DNA of 12,674 nt from an archaeon. GTDB taxonomy: Archaea > Methanobacteriota > Methanobacteria > Methanobacteriales > Methanobacteriaceae. Shown here one piece after another: positions 6,814 through 12,674 of this stretch (positions within the stretch are counted from its first letter, which is position 1; each line of letters begins with the position of its first letter). Below the pieces are notes generated by a model. It was given only the letters and a program-made list of their open reading frames with translations. It searched no databases and was not told where the DNA came from. The position numbers and the translations under genes were made by a program. Location: the NCBI GenBank assembly GCA_024409145.1, contig JAKSUF010000021.1, positions 1 through 12,674 of the forward strand. Direction: 5' to 3'.

Positions 6814-7902
6814 TTGAAAGCTTTATTATTTATTACTGGAAGAGGTATGGGTGGAGATGCTATGAATGCATTGAATATTGCTCGTAGTTTAGAAGCAGAA
6901 GGTGTTCAATGTGAATTAGTTCTTGACACAGATGCTCCTGGTTTATTATTTAAAAAACATGGTTATTCTTGGCATAAATCAAGTATTCCTCAAGCTGGAG
7001 GTACTGCTTTTACAAAGTCCAGAGCATTTAAAGCAGGTCTTAAATCTATTAAAGCAATAATTTCTGGTGTAAAACTTATCAAAAAAACAAAAGCTGATGT
7101 TGTTGTGGGTATTATTGGTGGAGGTGCAGTTATAGGTTGTGTTTCTGCTAAACTTGCAAGAGTTCCAGCTGTGGGTATGATTGATACTCCTTTAGATACT
7201 AAAGTATGTACTAGGTTAAATCAATGTATTGTTTTACCTGAAGCTCAATTATTTAAAGAAGATATTTTGCCTGAGAATGTTGAAAAATCATTTTTCCCAC
7301 TTACTCCTGGACTTACTCAAGGGAATAAAGAAAATGGTTTAAATAAAATAAAAGAACATTTGGATAATTTAAGAAAAGAATTTCCAGATAAAGTATTTCC
7401 GGAATTTGATGAAAATAAAAAAACTATTTTATTTTCTTCAGGGTCTTCTCTTTTTGAGTTAACGGCTAAAGGATTAAAGAATTTTATTGATGTTACTGAA
7501 GATTATAACGTTGTATTAATTGGTTCTCCTCTTGAAGAATCTTATTTAGATTATGTTGATGAGTCTAAAGTAATTAATGTAGGTTATATTGATTGGATTA
7601 AAGATTTATATGCTTGTACTGATTTAGCAGTTTTAACTGATGATGGTGTTATGATTCAGGAAGCTATTGCATGTGAATTACCTTCTGTAGCTTTAACTCG
7701 TGTTAAATATGGTAGATATCATAATATGGAAAGTATTTTCCCAGGTGCAGTTATCGAATCTGAATTTGAAGATCTTAATGATAAAATATTTTATGCTTTA
7801 GATAATCTTGATGAAATTCAATCTAAAACTTCTTATTATAATAAAGAAGTATTAGTTGCTGGTAAAAAAATAGCAAATATTGTTTTAAATCAGAAAAAAT
7901 AA
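6814..7902 (+). CDS. MurG-like GT28 glycosyltransferase (pseudomurein synthesis candidate)
   Basis: A 362-residue GT-B enzyme with the layout of MurG, which adds GlcNAc to the lipid-linked sugar on the inner face of the membrane. The N-terminal loop TGRGMGGDAMNALNIA (8-23) matches the MurG GGTGGH loop, but Asp15 stands where MurG has His. A second Gly loop (VGIIGGGAVIGC) and FSSGSSLFEL follow. In the C-terminal nucleotide domain, DDGVMIQEAIACELPSVAL carries the conserved donor-binding Glu283, and YGRYHN resembles the DRQxxN segment of MurG. I choose the TTG at 6814 because AGGTGG lies at 6801-6806 and the protein then begins MKALLFITGRG, as expected for the first strand. The in-frame ATG at 6781 adds 11 residues and has no ribosome site. 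It follows the MraY-like gene after 156 bp on the same strand. Confidence 0.82.
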   Translation: MKALLFITGRGMGGDAMNALNIARSLEAEGVQCELVLDTDAPGLLFKKHGYSWHKSSIPQAGGTAFTKSRAFKAGLKSIKAIISGVKLIKKTKADVVVGIIGGGAVIGCVSAKLARVPAVGMIDTPLDTKVCTRLNQCIVLPEAQLFKEDILPENVEKSFFPLTPGLTQGNKENGLNKIKEHLDNLRKEFPDKVFPEFDENKKTILFSSGSSLFELTAKGLKNFIDVTEDYNVVLIGSPLEESYLDYVDESKVINVGYIDWIKDLYACTDLAVLTDDGVMIQEAIACELPSVALTRVKYGRYHNMESIFPGAVIESEFEDLNDKIFYALDNLDEIQSKTSYYNKEVLVAGKKIANIVLNQKK

Positions 7903-7944
7903 GTATAATTAATATTTAATTGTTATTTTAAATTTTTATATGTT

Positions 7945-7981
7945 AAAATAATATTAATCCTTTTGGATTAATAATTATTTT
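7945..7981. terminator. Hairpin between convergent genes
   Basis: ATTAATCC and GGATTAAT pair perfectly around a TTTT loop; beyond one unpaired base the arms continue as AAAATAAT and ATTATTTT. T-rich sequence follows on the plus strand. The hairpin lies between the 3' end of the MurG-like gene and the 3' end of the flavoprotein gene at 8080, so it could end transcription from both sides. Confidence 0.55.
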
Positions 7982-8079
7982 AGGATTTTATTTAGTTTTT
8001 ATTTATATTTTATTTAAATCTTATTTAATTAAGATTTAACTTACTTTTTTTATCTTGTTTTCACTGTTTTAGATGATTA

Positions 8080-9450
8080 TTACATTAATTTTAAGATTTT
8101 ATAATATGCATCTGTTGAAGGATGTACTTCTAAAAAGTCATCAAAATCTTCTTTACTAAATTCATTATTCATTAAGAATGCTAAATATGCAGTATCATCT
8201 ACTGAAGAAGGTGATATTGAGCTTACTTTTTCTATTTTTCCATCTTCATTATTTATGGATACTTTTGTAAGTCCAGTTTCTCCAGTTAAGATTCTCCAGA
8301 ATGCATGAGGTCCACCTAAACCTGGAATTGTCACATTACTAATATTTTTATTAGATTGTTCTTCTTTTAATTGGTTAGTTTCATTGTAAATATTTGGTTT
8401 TTGAGTAAAACTTACATCTAAATCTAATGTGACTGATTGAGGTATTGTTGTATTTTCAATTTTATTCAAATATCCTGCCATATTTCTTGCAGCACAGATT
8501 CCTTCTCTTCTAGCTACTGGTGTTAAGTTTATATTTCCAATACAATCTCCTGCTGCATAAATATTCTTATTTGAAGTTTGTAAGAATTCATTTGTTTTTA
8601 TTGATCCATCTTTATTTAATTCTACGTATTCACTAATTAAATCTGTGTTTGGAACTCTTCCTGTTGCTAATAATGTTTTTCCTTCAAATTCACCTTTATT
8701 TGTAATTACACTATTCTCTTTTATCTCAAGAGTTTCGGTATTTTCGTAAATATTTATATCTTTCAAAAGATTTTTAATAGTGTATTCTCTAATTTCAGGT
8801 TCTAATTCTTTTAATGGTGTACTTCTTACTATCATATTCACATTACATCCAAAAGATGAGAATATGTTTGCAAGTTCAGTAGCTATAATTCCTCCTCCAA
8901 TGATGTTTAATGTATTTGGAAGGTCTTTTAAATCTAAAATATCTGAACTTGTCATGCTTAAATTTGTACCTTTTATATTTGGAATTGATGCTTTAGCTCC
9001 AGTAGCTATTAAAAGTTTTTCACATTTATATGTTTCTTCTTCATTAGTTTCATTAACTTTAATAGTTACAGTAATTTCATTTTCATTTATATCCTCAATT
9101 CTTGCATTACCATAAATAATTAAGTTATTCACAGATTCATTTTCACTTTGATTAATCTTACGAAGTAATTTTTGTGTTTCTTTAAGTTTTAATACTGCAT
9201 TTTCGTAGGAGAAATTAAGATTTCCAGTTATAAATCCATTATCTTCAAATCTCTTAAAGTTTCTTAAGAATCTGCTAATATCAGTTAAAGCACATACGAC
9301 CATACAACCTTCATTACAACAAGTGCCTCCTATGTGTTTTTTTTCAATAAGTAAAACTTCTTCATCTAATTTTCCAAGTTCTAATGCAGCTAATCTTCCT
9401 GCAGGTCCTGCCCCAATAACAATATTTTTCACGGTTTTGATATTATTCAT
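8080..9450 (-). CDS. Dihydrolipoamide-dehydrogenase-like FAD disulfide oxidoreductase
   Basis: A 456-residue member of the class I pyridine nucleotide-disulfide oxidoreductases. FAD is bound by GAGPAG (13-18) and by the distal AAGDC segment (299-303); NAD(P) by IIGGGIIATE (183-192); the C-terminal dimerisation domain is complete. The redox pair is Cys44/Cys49 in GGTCCNEGC. Two departures stand out: Cys45 is next to the first redox Cys, and the usual CIPSK is CMVVC, putting Cys53 in place of Lys. Near the C terminus His443-Pro is kept, but the Glu that normally sits five residues after the His is Ala448 (Asp447 is adjacent). True lipoamide dehydrogenase is therefore doubtful; the substrate is unknown. 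Start: ATG at 9450 with AAGGTGA five bases upstream. A GTG three codons earlier overlaps that ribosome site. Confidence 0.85.
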   Translation of the reverse strand: MNNIKTVKNIVIGAGPAGRLAALELGKLDEEVLLIEKKHIGGTCCNEGCMVVCALTDISRFLRNFKRFEDNGFITGNLNFSYENAVLKLKETQKLLRKINQSENESVNNLIIYGNARIEDINENEITVTIKVNETNEEETYKCEKLLIATGAKASIPNIKGTNLSMTSSDILDLKDLPNTLNIIGGGIIATELANIFSSFGCNVNMIVRSTPLKELEPEIREYTIKNLLKDINIYENTETLEIKENSVITNKGEFEGKTLLATGRVPNTDLISEYVELNKDGSIKTNEFLQTSNKNIYAAGDCIGNINLTPVARREGICAARNMAGYLNKIENTTIPQSVTLDLDVSFTQKPNIYNETNQLKEEQSNKNISNVTIPGLGGPHAFWRILTGETGLTKVSINNEDGKIEKVSSISPSSVDDTAYLAFLMNNEFSKEDFDDFLEVHPSTDAYYKILKLM

Positions 9451-9460
9451 TATTATCACC

Positions 9461-9492
9461 TTGTACTATTTTCCTTTTGTACTATTTTCCTT
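9461..9492. repeat. 16-bp perfect tandem duplication in the flavoprotein leader
   Basis: TTGTACTATTTTCCTT occurs at 9461-9476 and again at 9477-9492. On the minus strand it lies in the leader just before the start codon and places two further AAGG elements upstream of the AAGGTGA ribosome site. Confidence 0.85.
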
Positions 9493-9538
9493 GATTACTT
9501 CTAAGATTTAATCTTCAATAATATATTTTAATAAAAAT

Positions 9539-9547
9539 ATTTATATA
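9539..9547 (-). promoter_or_regulatory. TATA box for the disulfide oxidoreductase gene
   Basis: The minus strand reads TATATAAAT, a good archaeal box A. Transcription would start near 9515 and give a leader of about 65 nt that includes the duplicated 16-bp element. Confidence 0.5.
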
Positions 9548-9598
9548 ATGAAAAAAGTAATATCTAAATATTATAATAGTATAGTATTATATTTAAAG

Positions 9599-9606
9599 TA
9601 TATATT
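9599..9606 (+). promoter_or_regulatory. Candidate TATA box for hypC
   Basis: TATATATT following AAAG lies about 120 bp before hypC. The leader would be about 90 nt and would hold three copies of TTATAATTAA (9639, 9656, 9671). Other AT-rich stretches here could serve equally, so the call is weak. Confidence 0.3.
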
Positions 9607-9720
9607 TTAAATATTAATTTACATTGATTGATTATTTATTATAATTAAGATTTTATTATAATTAAATTATTTATAATTAAATTATTGATTTTTTATTAAA
9701 AAATAAAGGAGAAATTTTTT

Positions 9721-9981
9721 ATGTGTATTGCTGCACCCGCTAAAATTGTTGAAATCGACACTGAATCTAATATTTGTGCTGCTGATTTTGGAGGAGTTAA
9801 ACAAAATGCTAGGTTAGATCTTCTTCCAGATGCAGAAATTGGGGATTATGTTCTTATTCATGCAGGTTATGCTATTGAAAAATTATCTGAAGAAGCTGCT
9901 AAAGAATCTTTAGAAGCATGGGATGATTTATTAGAAGTATTAGATGCAGAAGATCGTGAAAGAGCTGAAAATCAGCTTTAA
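9721..9981 (+). CDS. hypC: HypC/HupF hydrogenase maturation chaperone
   Basis: An 86-residue protein of normal length for HypC. It begins MCIAAPAK, the family signature, with the essential Cys2 that, after Met removal, binds iron carrying CN and CO ligands and contacts HypD. The rest forms the expected small beta barrel (VEIDTESNICAADFGGVKQNARLDLL, given here as residues 10-35, then GDYVLIHAGYAIEKL at about 41-55) and an acidic C-terminal helix. It would chaperone assembly of the NiFe centre of methanogen hydrogenases. AAAGGAGA at 9705-9712 with 8-base spacing is one of the best ribosome sites in the window. No other hyp gene is adjacent, so it is a detached member of the set. Confidence 0.94.
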   Translation: MCIAAPAKIVEIDTESNICAADFGGVKQNARLDLLPDAEIGDYVLIHAGYAIEKLSEEAAKESLEAWDDLLEVLDAEDRERAENQL

Positions 9982-10133
9982 TTTTATTAATTTATTCATA
10001 AATTTATTGTAAATTTAATCATATTTTTAAATTAATAAGTTATTCATTAAATTCATATTTTTAAATATTAAGATTAATTCAATTATTTTAATATTGAGAT
10101 TTTATTTTACTATTTTTATCTTTTTGTGGTTTT

Positions 10134-10613
10134 ATGGAAATTAAACTTTTAAGAGATGTTGGTTGTCCTGATTGGGTTATAGCTCATTCTATTGGTGTTT
10201 CTAATAAAGCTCTAGAAATAGCTTCTAATTTTAATAATGTTGATGTTGATATTATTAAAACTGGTGCTTTATTGCATGATATTGGTAGGTCTAAGACTAA
10301 TTCTATAGAGCATGGGATAATTGGTGCGAATATACTTAGGGAATTAGGTTTTTCTGAAGATATTTGTTTAATTGTTGAACGCCACATTGGAACAGGTATC
10401 TCAAAAGAAGAATCAAAAAAATTAAATTTACCTATTAAGTCTTATGTTCCTCAAACTTTAGAAGAAAAAATAGTTTCTCATAGTGATAATTTATTCAATG
10501 GTGCTGAAGAAGTTAGTGTTGAATTTACTATGAATAAATGGAAAAAAAAGTTAGGTGTAAATCATCCTTCAATTAAAGAGATTCAAATTATTCATAAAGA
10601 ATTAATTGGTTAA
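10134..10613 (+). CDS. HD-domain metal phosphohydrolase, TIGR00295-type
   Basis: A 159-residue single-domain HD protein. Metal-binding residues appear in order: His18 (VIAHSIGVSNKALEIA), His48-Asp49 in ALLHDIGRSK, His60 in EHGIIGAN, His84 in VERHIG, and Asp118 in SHSDNL. This arrangement and length fit the archaeal family called TIGR00295, of unknown substrate. HD enzymes usually remove phosphate from nucleotides or similar compounds; nothing here fixes the substrate. The start has only GTGGT at 10126-10130, close to the ATG. It sits between hypC and the ArcS-like gene on the same strand, with 152 and 83 bp gaps, so it may or may not share a transcript with them. Confidence 0.85.
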   Translation: MEIKLLRDVGCPDWVIAHSIGVSNKALEIASNFNNVDVDIIKTGALLHDIGRSKTNSIEHGIIGANILRELGFSEDICLIVERHIGTGISKEESKKLNLPIKSYVPQTLEEKIVSHSDNLFNGAEEVSVEFTMNKWKKKLGVNHPSIKEIQIIHKELIG

Positions 10614-10696
10614 TAGATTATTACGTATATTAGTTTTTGGATGGTTTAAATTTAAATTTAATTTGTTGATTAAAATTATTTATTCAAGTGATGTAA

Positions 10697-11605
10697 ATGA
10701 AAGTTATCTGTTCAGTTGATGAGTCTTTATACAGGCCAGAAGCAGTTAGGTGGAGAGAAAGAATGGCTATGATGGAACCTTTAGGTGATGTGGTTGTTGT
10801 TCTTCCATGTAGTATGAAAAAACCTTATTCTAATTCAAAATCTCATCAAAAATTTAAAAGAGCTACAAAGGGTTATCAAGAAGTTATTGTTACATCTCCA
10901 TTTGGAATTTGTCCAAGAGAAATGGAGAATACTTTCCCAATACAATCTTATGATGTTGCTGTTTCTGGAGAATGGTCTCATGAAGAGATTAAAATCTCTG
11001 GTGAGTTACTTAGGGAATATGTGAAAGGAAAAGATGTTATTGCTAATGTTCATGGTGGTTATGAAGAAGTTTGCCGTGAATATTTAGATGATTGTACTTA
11101 TGTTTGTCAAGATGGAAAACCAACTGCTCCTGATTCAATTTATCAATTAAGACAAGCTCTTAAAAAATATCCTAAAATAAAACGTAGGGATAGAGTTCTT
11201 AATGAACTTAGATCTATAGCTAAGTATCAATTTGGAGAAGAAGCTTCTACAATAATCACTGATGATGTCGTTGCTAAAGGTAGATATCATAGAAATATTT
11301 ATTCTAATGGTAAACAATTAGCACTTTTAAATAGGGATGTTGGTTTATATTCTCTTAATTTAGAAGGTGGAAGGCGTCTTGCTGAAATTGGTCTTAAAGT
11401 TGTTGAAATTGACTTTGATTTAAAAACTAATTCATTATTTGCTCCAGGTATCGTTAAAGCAGACCATGGTATTATTCCTAAAGATGAAGTTGTTGTTGTA
11501 AGAAAAGGTGAAGTCGTAGGAGTAGGTAAAGCTGCTTTAACTGGTCGTGAGATGGAACAAGCAAATAATGGTATTGGTGTTAAAATAAGACATAGAGTTA
11601 AATAA
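10697..11605 (+). CDS. ArcS-like archaeosine synthase protein (DUF5591 plus PUA), short form
   Basis: A 302-residue protein with the ArcS signature PCSMKKPYSNSKSH at 37-50 (Pro37, Cys38, Lys42, Pro43, Tyr44, Ser45, Ser47, His50). ArcS acts on preQ0 at position 15 of tRNA; in the revised pathway it attaches lysine, and a radical-SAM partner then yields archaeosine. The first ~160 residues form the DUF5591 core. From about 222 to the end (LNLEGGRRLAEIGLKVVEIDF..., ending GIGVKIRHRVK) is a PUA RNA-binding domain. Full-length ArcS proteins also have an N-terminal TGT-like region, which is absent here, so this is either a split ArcS subunit or a relative. The sequence upstream (10614-10696) has no remnant of it. 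Start: AAGTGATG before the ATG gives modest support. The family call is strong; activity alone or with a partner is unknown. Confidence 0.85.
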   Translation: MKVICSVDESLYRPEAVRWRERMAMMEPLGDVVVVLPCSMKKPYSNSKSHQKFKRATKGYQEVIVTSPFGICPREMENTFPIQSYDVAVSGEWSHEEIKISGELLREYVKGKDVIANVHGGYEEVCREYLDDCTYVCQDGKPTAPDSIYQLRQALKKYPKIKRRDRVLNELRSIAKYQFGEEASTIITDDVVAKGRYHRNIYSNGKQLALLNRDVGLYSLNLEGGRRLAEIGLKVVEIDFDLKTNSLFAPGIVKADHGIIPKDEVVVVRKGEVVGVGKAALTGREMEQANNGIGVKIRHRVK

Positions 11606-11685
11606 TTAAATATCTAATTAAATATATTTAATTTAGAATAATTCTAGGTTTTATTTTATTTTTTATTTTTTTATTTACTGTGTTC

Positions 11686-11717
11686 TTTTTTCTTTTTATT
11701 ATTTTTTCTTTTTATTA
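11686..11717. repeat. 16-bp perfect tandem duplication in a T-rich termination tract
   Basis: Two adjacent copies of TTTTTTCTTTTTATTA (11686-11701 and 11702-11717). With the flanking T runs they probably form part of the transcription end signal for the ArcS-like gene. Confidence 0.8.
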
Positions 11718-11825
11718 TTTTATTATTATGTTTTCATTCTTTTTCTTTATTTAATCTTTTAATTCAGTGTATAGTTATAATCATTTTATCCTATATTAAT
11801 TAAATTATGGGACTATTTATGATAA

Positions 11826-11835
11826 TATATAAATA
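11826..11835 (+). promoter_or_regulatory. Candidate TATA box for the MIP18-family gene
   Basis: TATATAAATA is a near-ideal box A, but it lies 114 bp before the start codon, implying a leader of roughly 95 nt. A weaker TTTAAATA at 11921-11928 is too near the start to leave room for the GAGG ribosome site. Confidence 0.35.
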
Positions 11836-11948
11836 TAATTAAAACTAATCTATTTATGTATTATATTACTGTCTTATTGTTATTAATAATTTAATTAAAT
11901 GTAATTATTAATAGATAAGGTTTAAATAAATTTAAGCGAGGAAATATT

Positions 11949-12236
11949 ATGGCTGAAGAATTAGCAAATGCGGTTAAAGAAGCAGTTTCTGTTGTAACTG
12001 ACCCTCATATGGGTGTTAGTATTGTTGAAGTAGGTATTGTTCAATCTATTGCAGTCGATGGATCTACTGCTACTATTGTAATTAAACCAACTAACCCTGG
12101 TTGTATGAGTGTAACTCGTATGGCTGCTCAAGCAAAACAAGAAGCTTTAAATGTTGAAGGTATTGATAAAGTTAAAATTGTTATTGAAGGTCATGTAATG
12201 GCTGATTCTCTTAATGAGATGCTTAACAAAGACTAA
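11949..12236 (+). CDS. MIP18/DUF59-family metal-sulfur cluster assembly protein
   Basis: A 95-residue single-domain protein of the MIP18 (DUF59, PaaD/SufT-like) family. The family hallmarks are the helix then TDPHMGVSIVEVGIV (17-31), the strand VDGSTATIVIKP, and the loop TNPGCMS with a single conserved Cys (Cys52) in place of the common TxPGCP. These proteins help load Fe-S clusters onto target proteins together with Mrp/NBP35-type ATPases; none is in this window. Start: ATG at 11949 with GAGG at 11938-11941, seven bases away. It is flanked by a long AT-rich gap upstream and by the tRNA promoter downstream, so it is probably transcribed alone. Confidence 0.88.
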   Translation: MAEELANAVKEAVSVVTDPHMGVSIVEVGIVQSIAVDGSTATIVIKPTNPGCMSVTRMAAQAKQEALNVEGIDKVKIVIEGHVMADSLNEMLNKD

Positions 12237-12323
12237 TTATCTTGAAAAATTATATTTGTATTAAGTTATTATCTACTGTTTTGTTATTTAATAACTTAAT
12301 TTCTTTAATTTGTAGTTGTAAAT

Positions 12324-12338
12324 CGAAACATTTATATA
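12324..12338 (+). promoter_or_regulatory. BRE/TATA promoter of the tRNA-Ile genes
   Basis: CGAAACA directly before TTTATATA is the typical strong promoter form for stable RNA genes in methanogens. Transcription would start near 12360, about 18 bases before the first tRNA. No equivalent element precedes the second tRNA copy. Confidence 0.7.
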
Positions 12339-12377
12339 CTACTTGATACATACTTAATAATATCTGTATATTTGTAT

Positions 12378-12452
<75 letters not shown>

Positions 12453-12535
12453 CTTATACTATTTTTATAATTTTTATTTATAATTTTATTAATTATTTTT
12501 ATTTAGTTGTATTATTTTATTATGTATGTTTGTAT

Positions 12536-12610
<75 letters not shown>

Positions 12611-12674
12611 CTTATACTATTTTTATAATTTTTATTTTTTGTGTTTGTAGTTATTTTTGTTGTATTTTTTCTTG

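Larger units (their letters stand above)
11606..11948 (+). other. 343-bp gene-free stretch: T-rich termination region, then promoter region
   Basis: No ORF or RNA gene is evident. The first half is strongly T-rich after the ArcS-like stop codon (about 11641-11760), fitting transcription termination, and includes a 16-bp tandem duplication. The second half is mixed AT and holds candidate TATA boxes for the MIP18 gene, best TATATAAATA at 11826-11835. Confidence 0.6.

Noticed and set aside
8780..9511. Plus-strand open frames opposite the disulfide oxidoreductase
   Set aside because: They are antisense shadows of a clear family protein; their composition mirrors the sense codons.
10184..10387. 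Minus-strand 67-codon frame inside the HD-domain gene
   Set aside because: It is antisense to conserved metal-binding motifs and has no independent support.

Overview
The window looks like chromosome of a very AT-rich methanogenic archaeon of the order Methanobacteriales, most like Methanosphaera or Methanobrevibacter. The evidence is an archaeal Pelota (PelA), an ArcS-type archaeosine protein, TATA-box promoters upstream of Shine-Dalgarno leaders, an isoleucine tRNA without an encoded CCA end, and MraY-like and MurG-like proteins of the kind found in pseudomurein-walled methanogens. The genus is an inference; no species marker was identified.

Left part (1-4200): four genes on the minus strand. 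In order of transcription they are a long-form TyrA prephenate dehydrogenase, a cysteine-motif flavoprotein of the iron-sulfur flavoprotein type, a ClC chloride transporter with a C-terminal TrkA-C domain, and a small stand-alone NifX/NifB-type domain protein. The gaps between them contain short tandem repeats and one perfect 12-bp inverted repeat.

Middle part (4200-8080): plus-strand pelA is transcribed divergently from tyrA. It is followed by an MraY-like membrane phosphosugar transferase and a MurG-like GT28 glycosyltransferase, which probably perform the lipid-linked steps of pseudomurein synthesis. A hairpin at 7945-7981 lies between the MurG-like gene and the converging next gene.

Right part (8080-12674): a minus-strand dihydrolipoamide-dehydrogenase-like flavoprotein with a cysteine-rich active site is divergent from hypC (hydrogenase maturation). 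Then come a TIGR00295-type HD-domain protein, a short ArcS-like protein (DUF5591 plus PUA), a MIP18/DUF59 Fe-S assembly protein, and two identical tRNA-Ile(GAT) genes in a 109-bp direct duplication.

Most of this is core housekeeping content in short transcription units. I see no mobile element, CRISPR array, defence island or clearly new multigene system. The points worth a second look are within genes (the ClC proton-glutamate position, the TyrA C-terminal domain, the Cys-rich flavoprotein, the wall-enzyme active sites), in the duplicated tRNA with its mismatched D-stem, and in the repeated 14-16 or 30-bp tandem duplications between genes.
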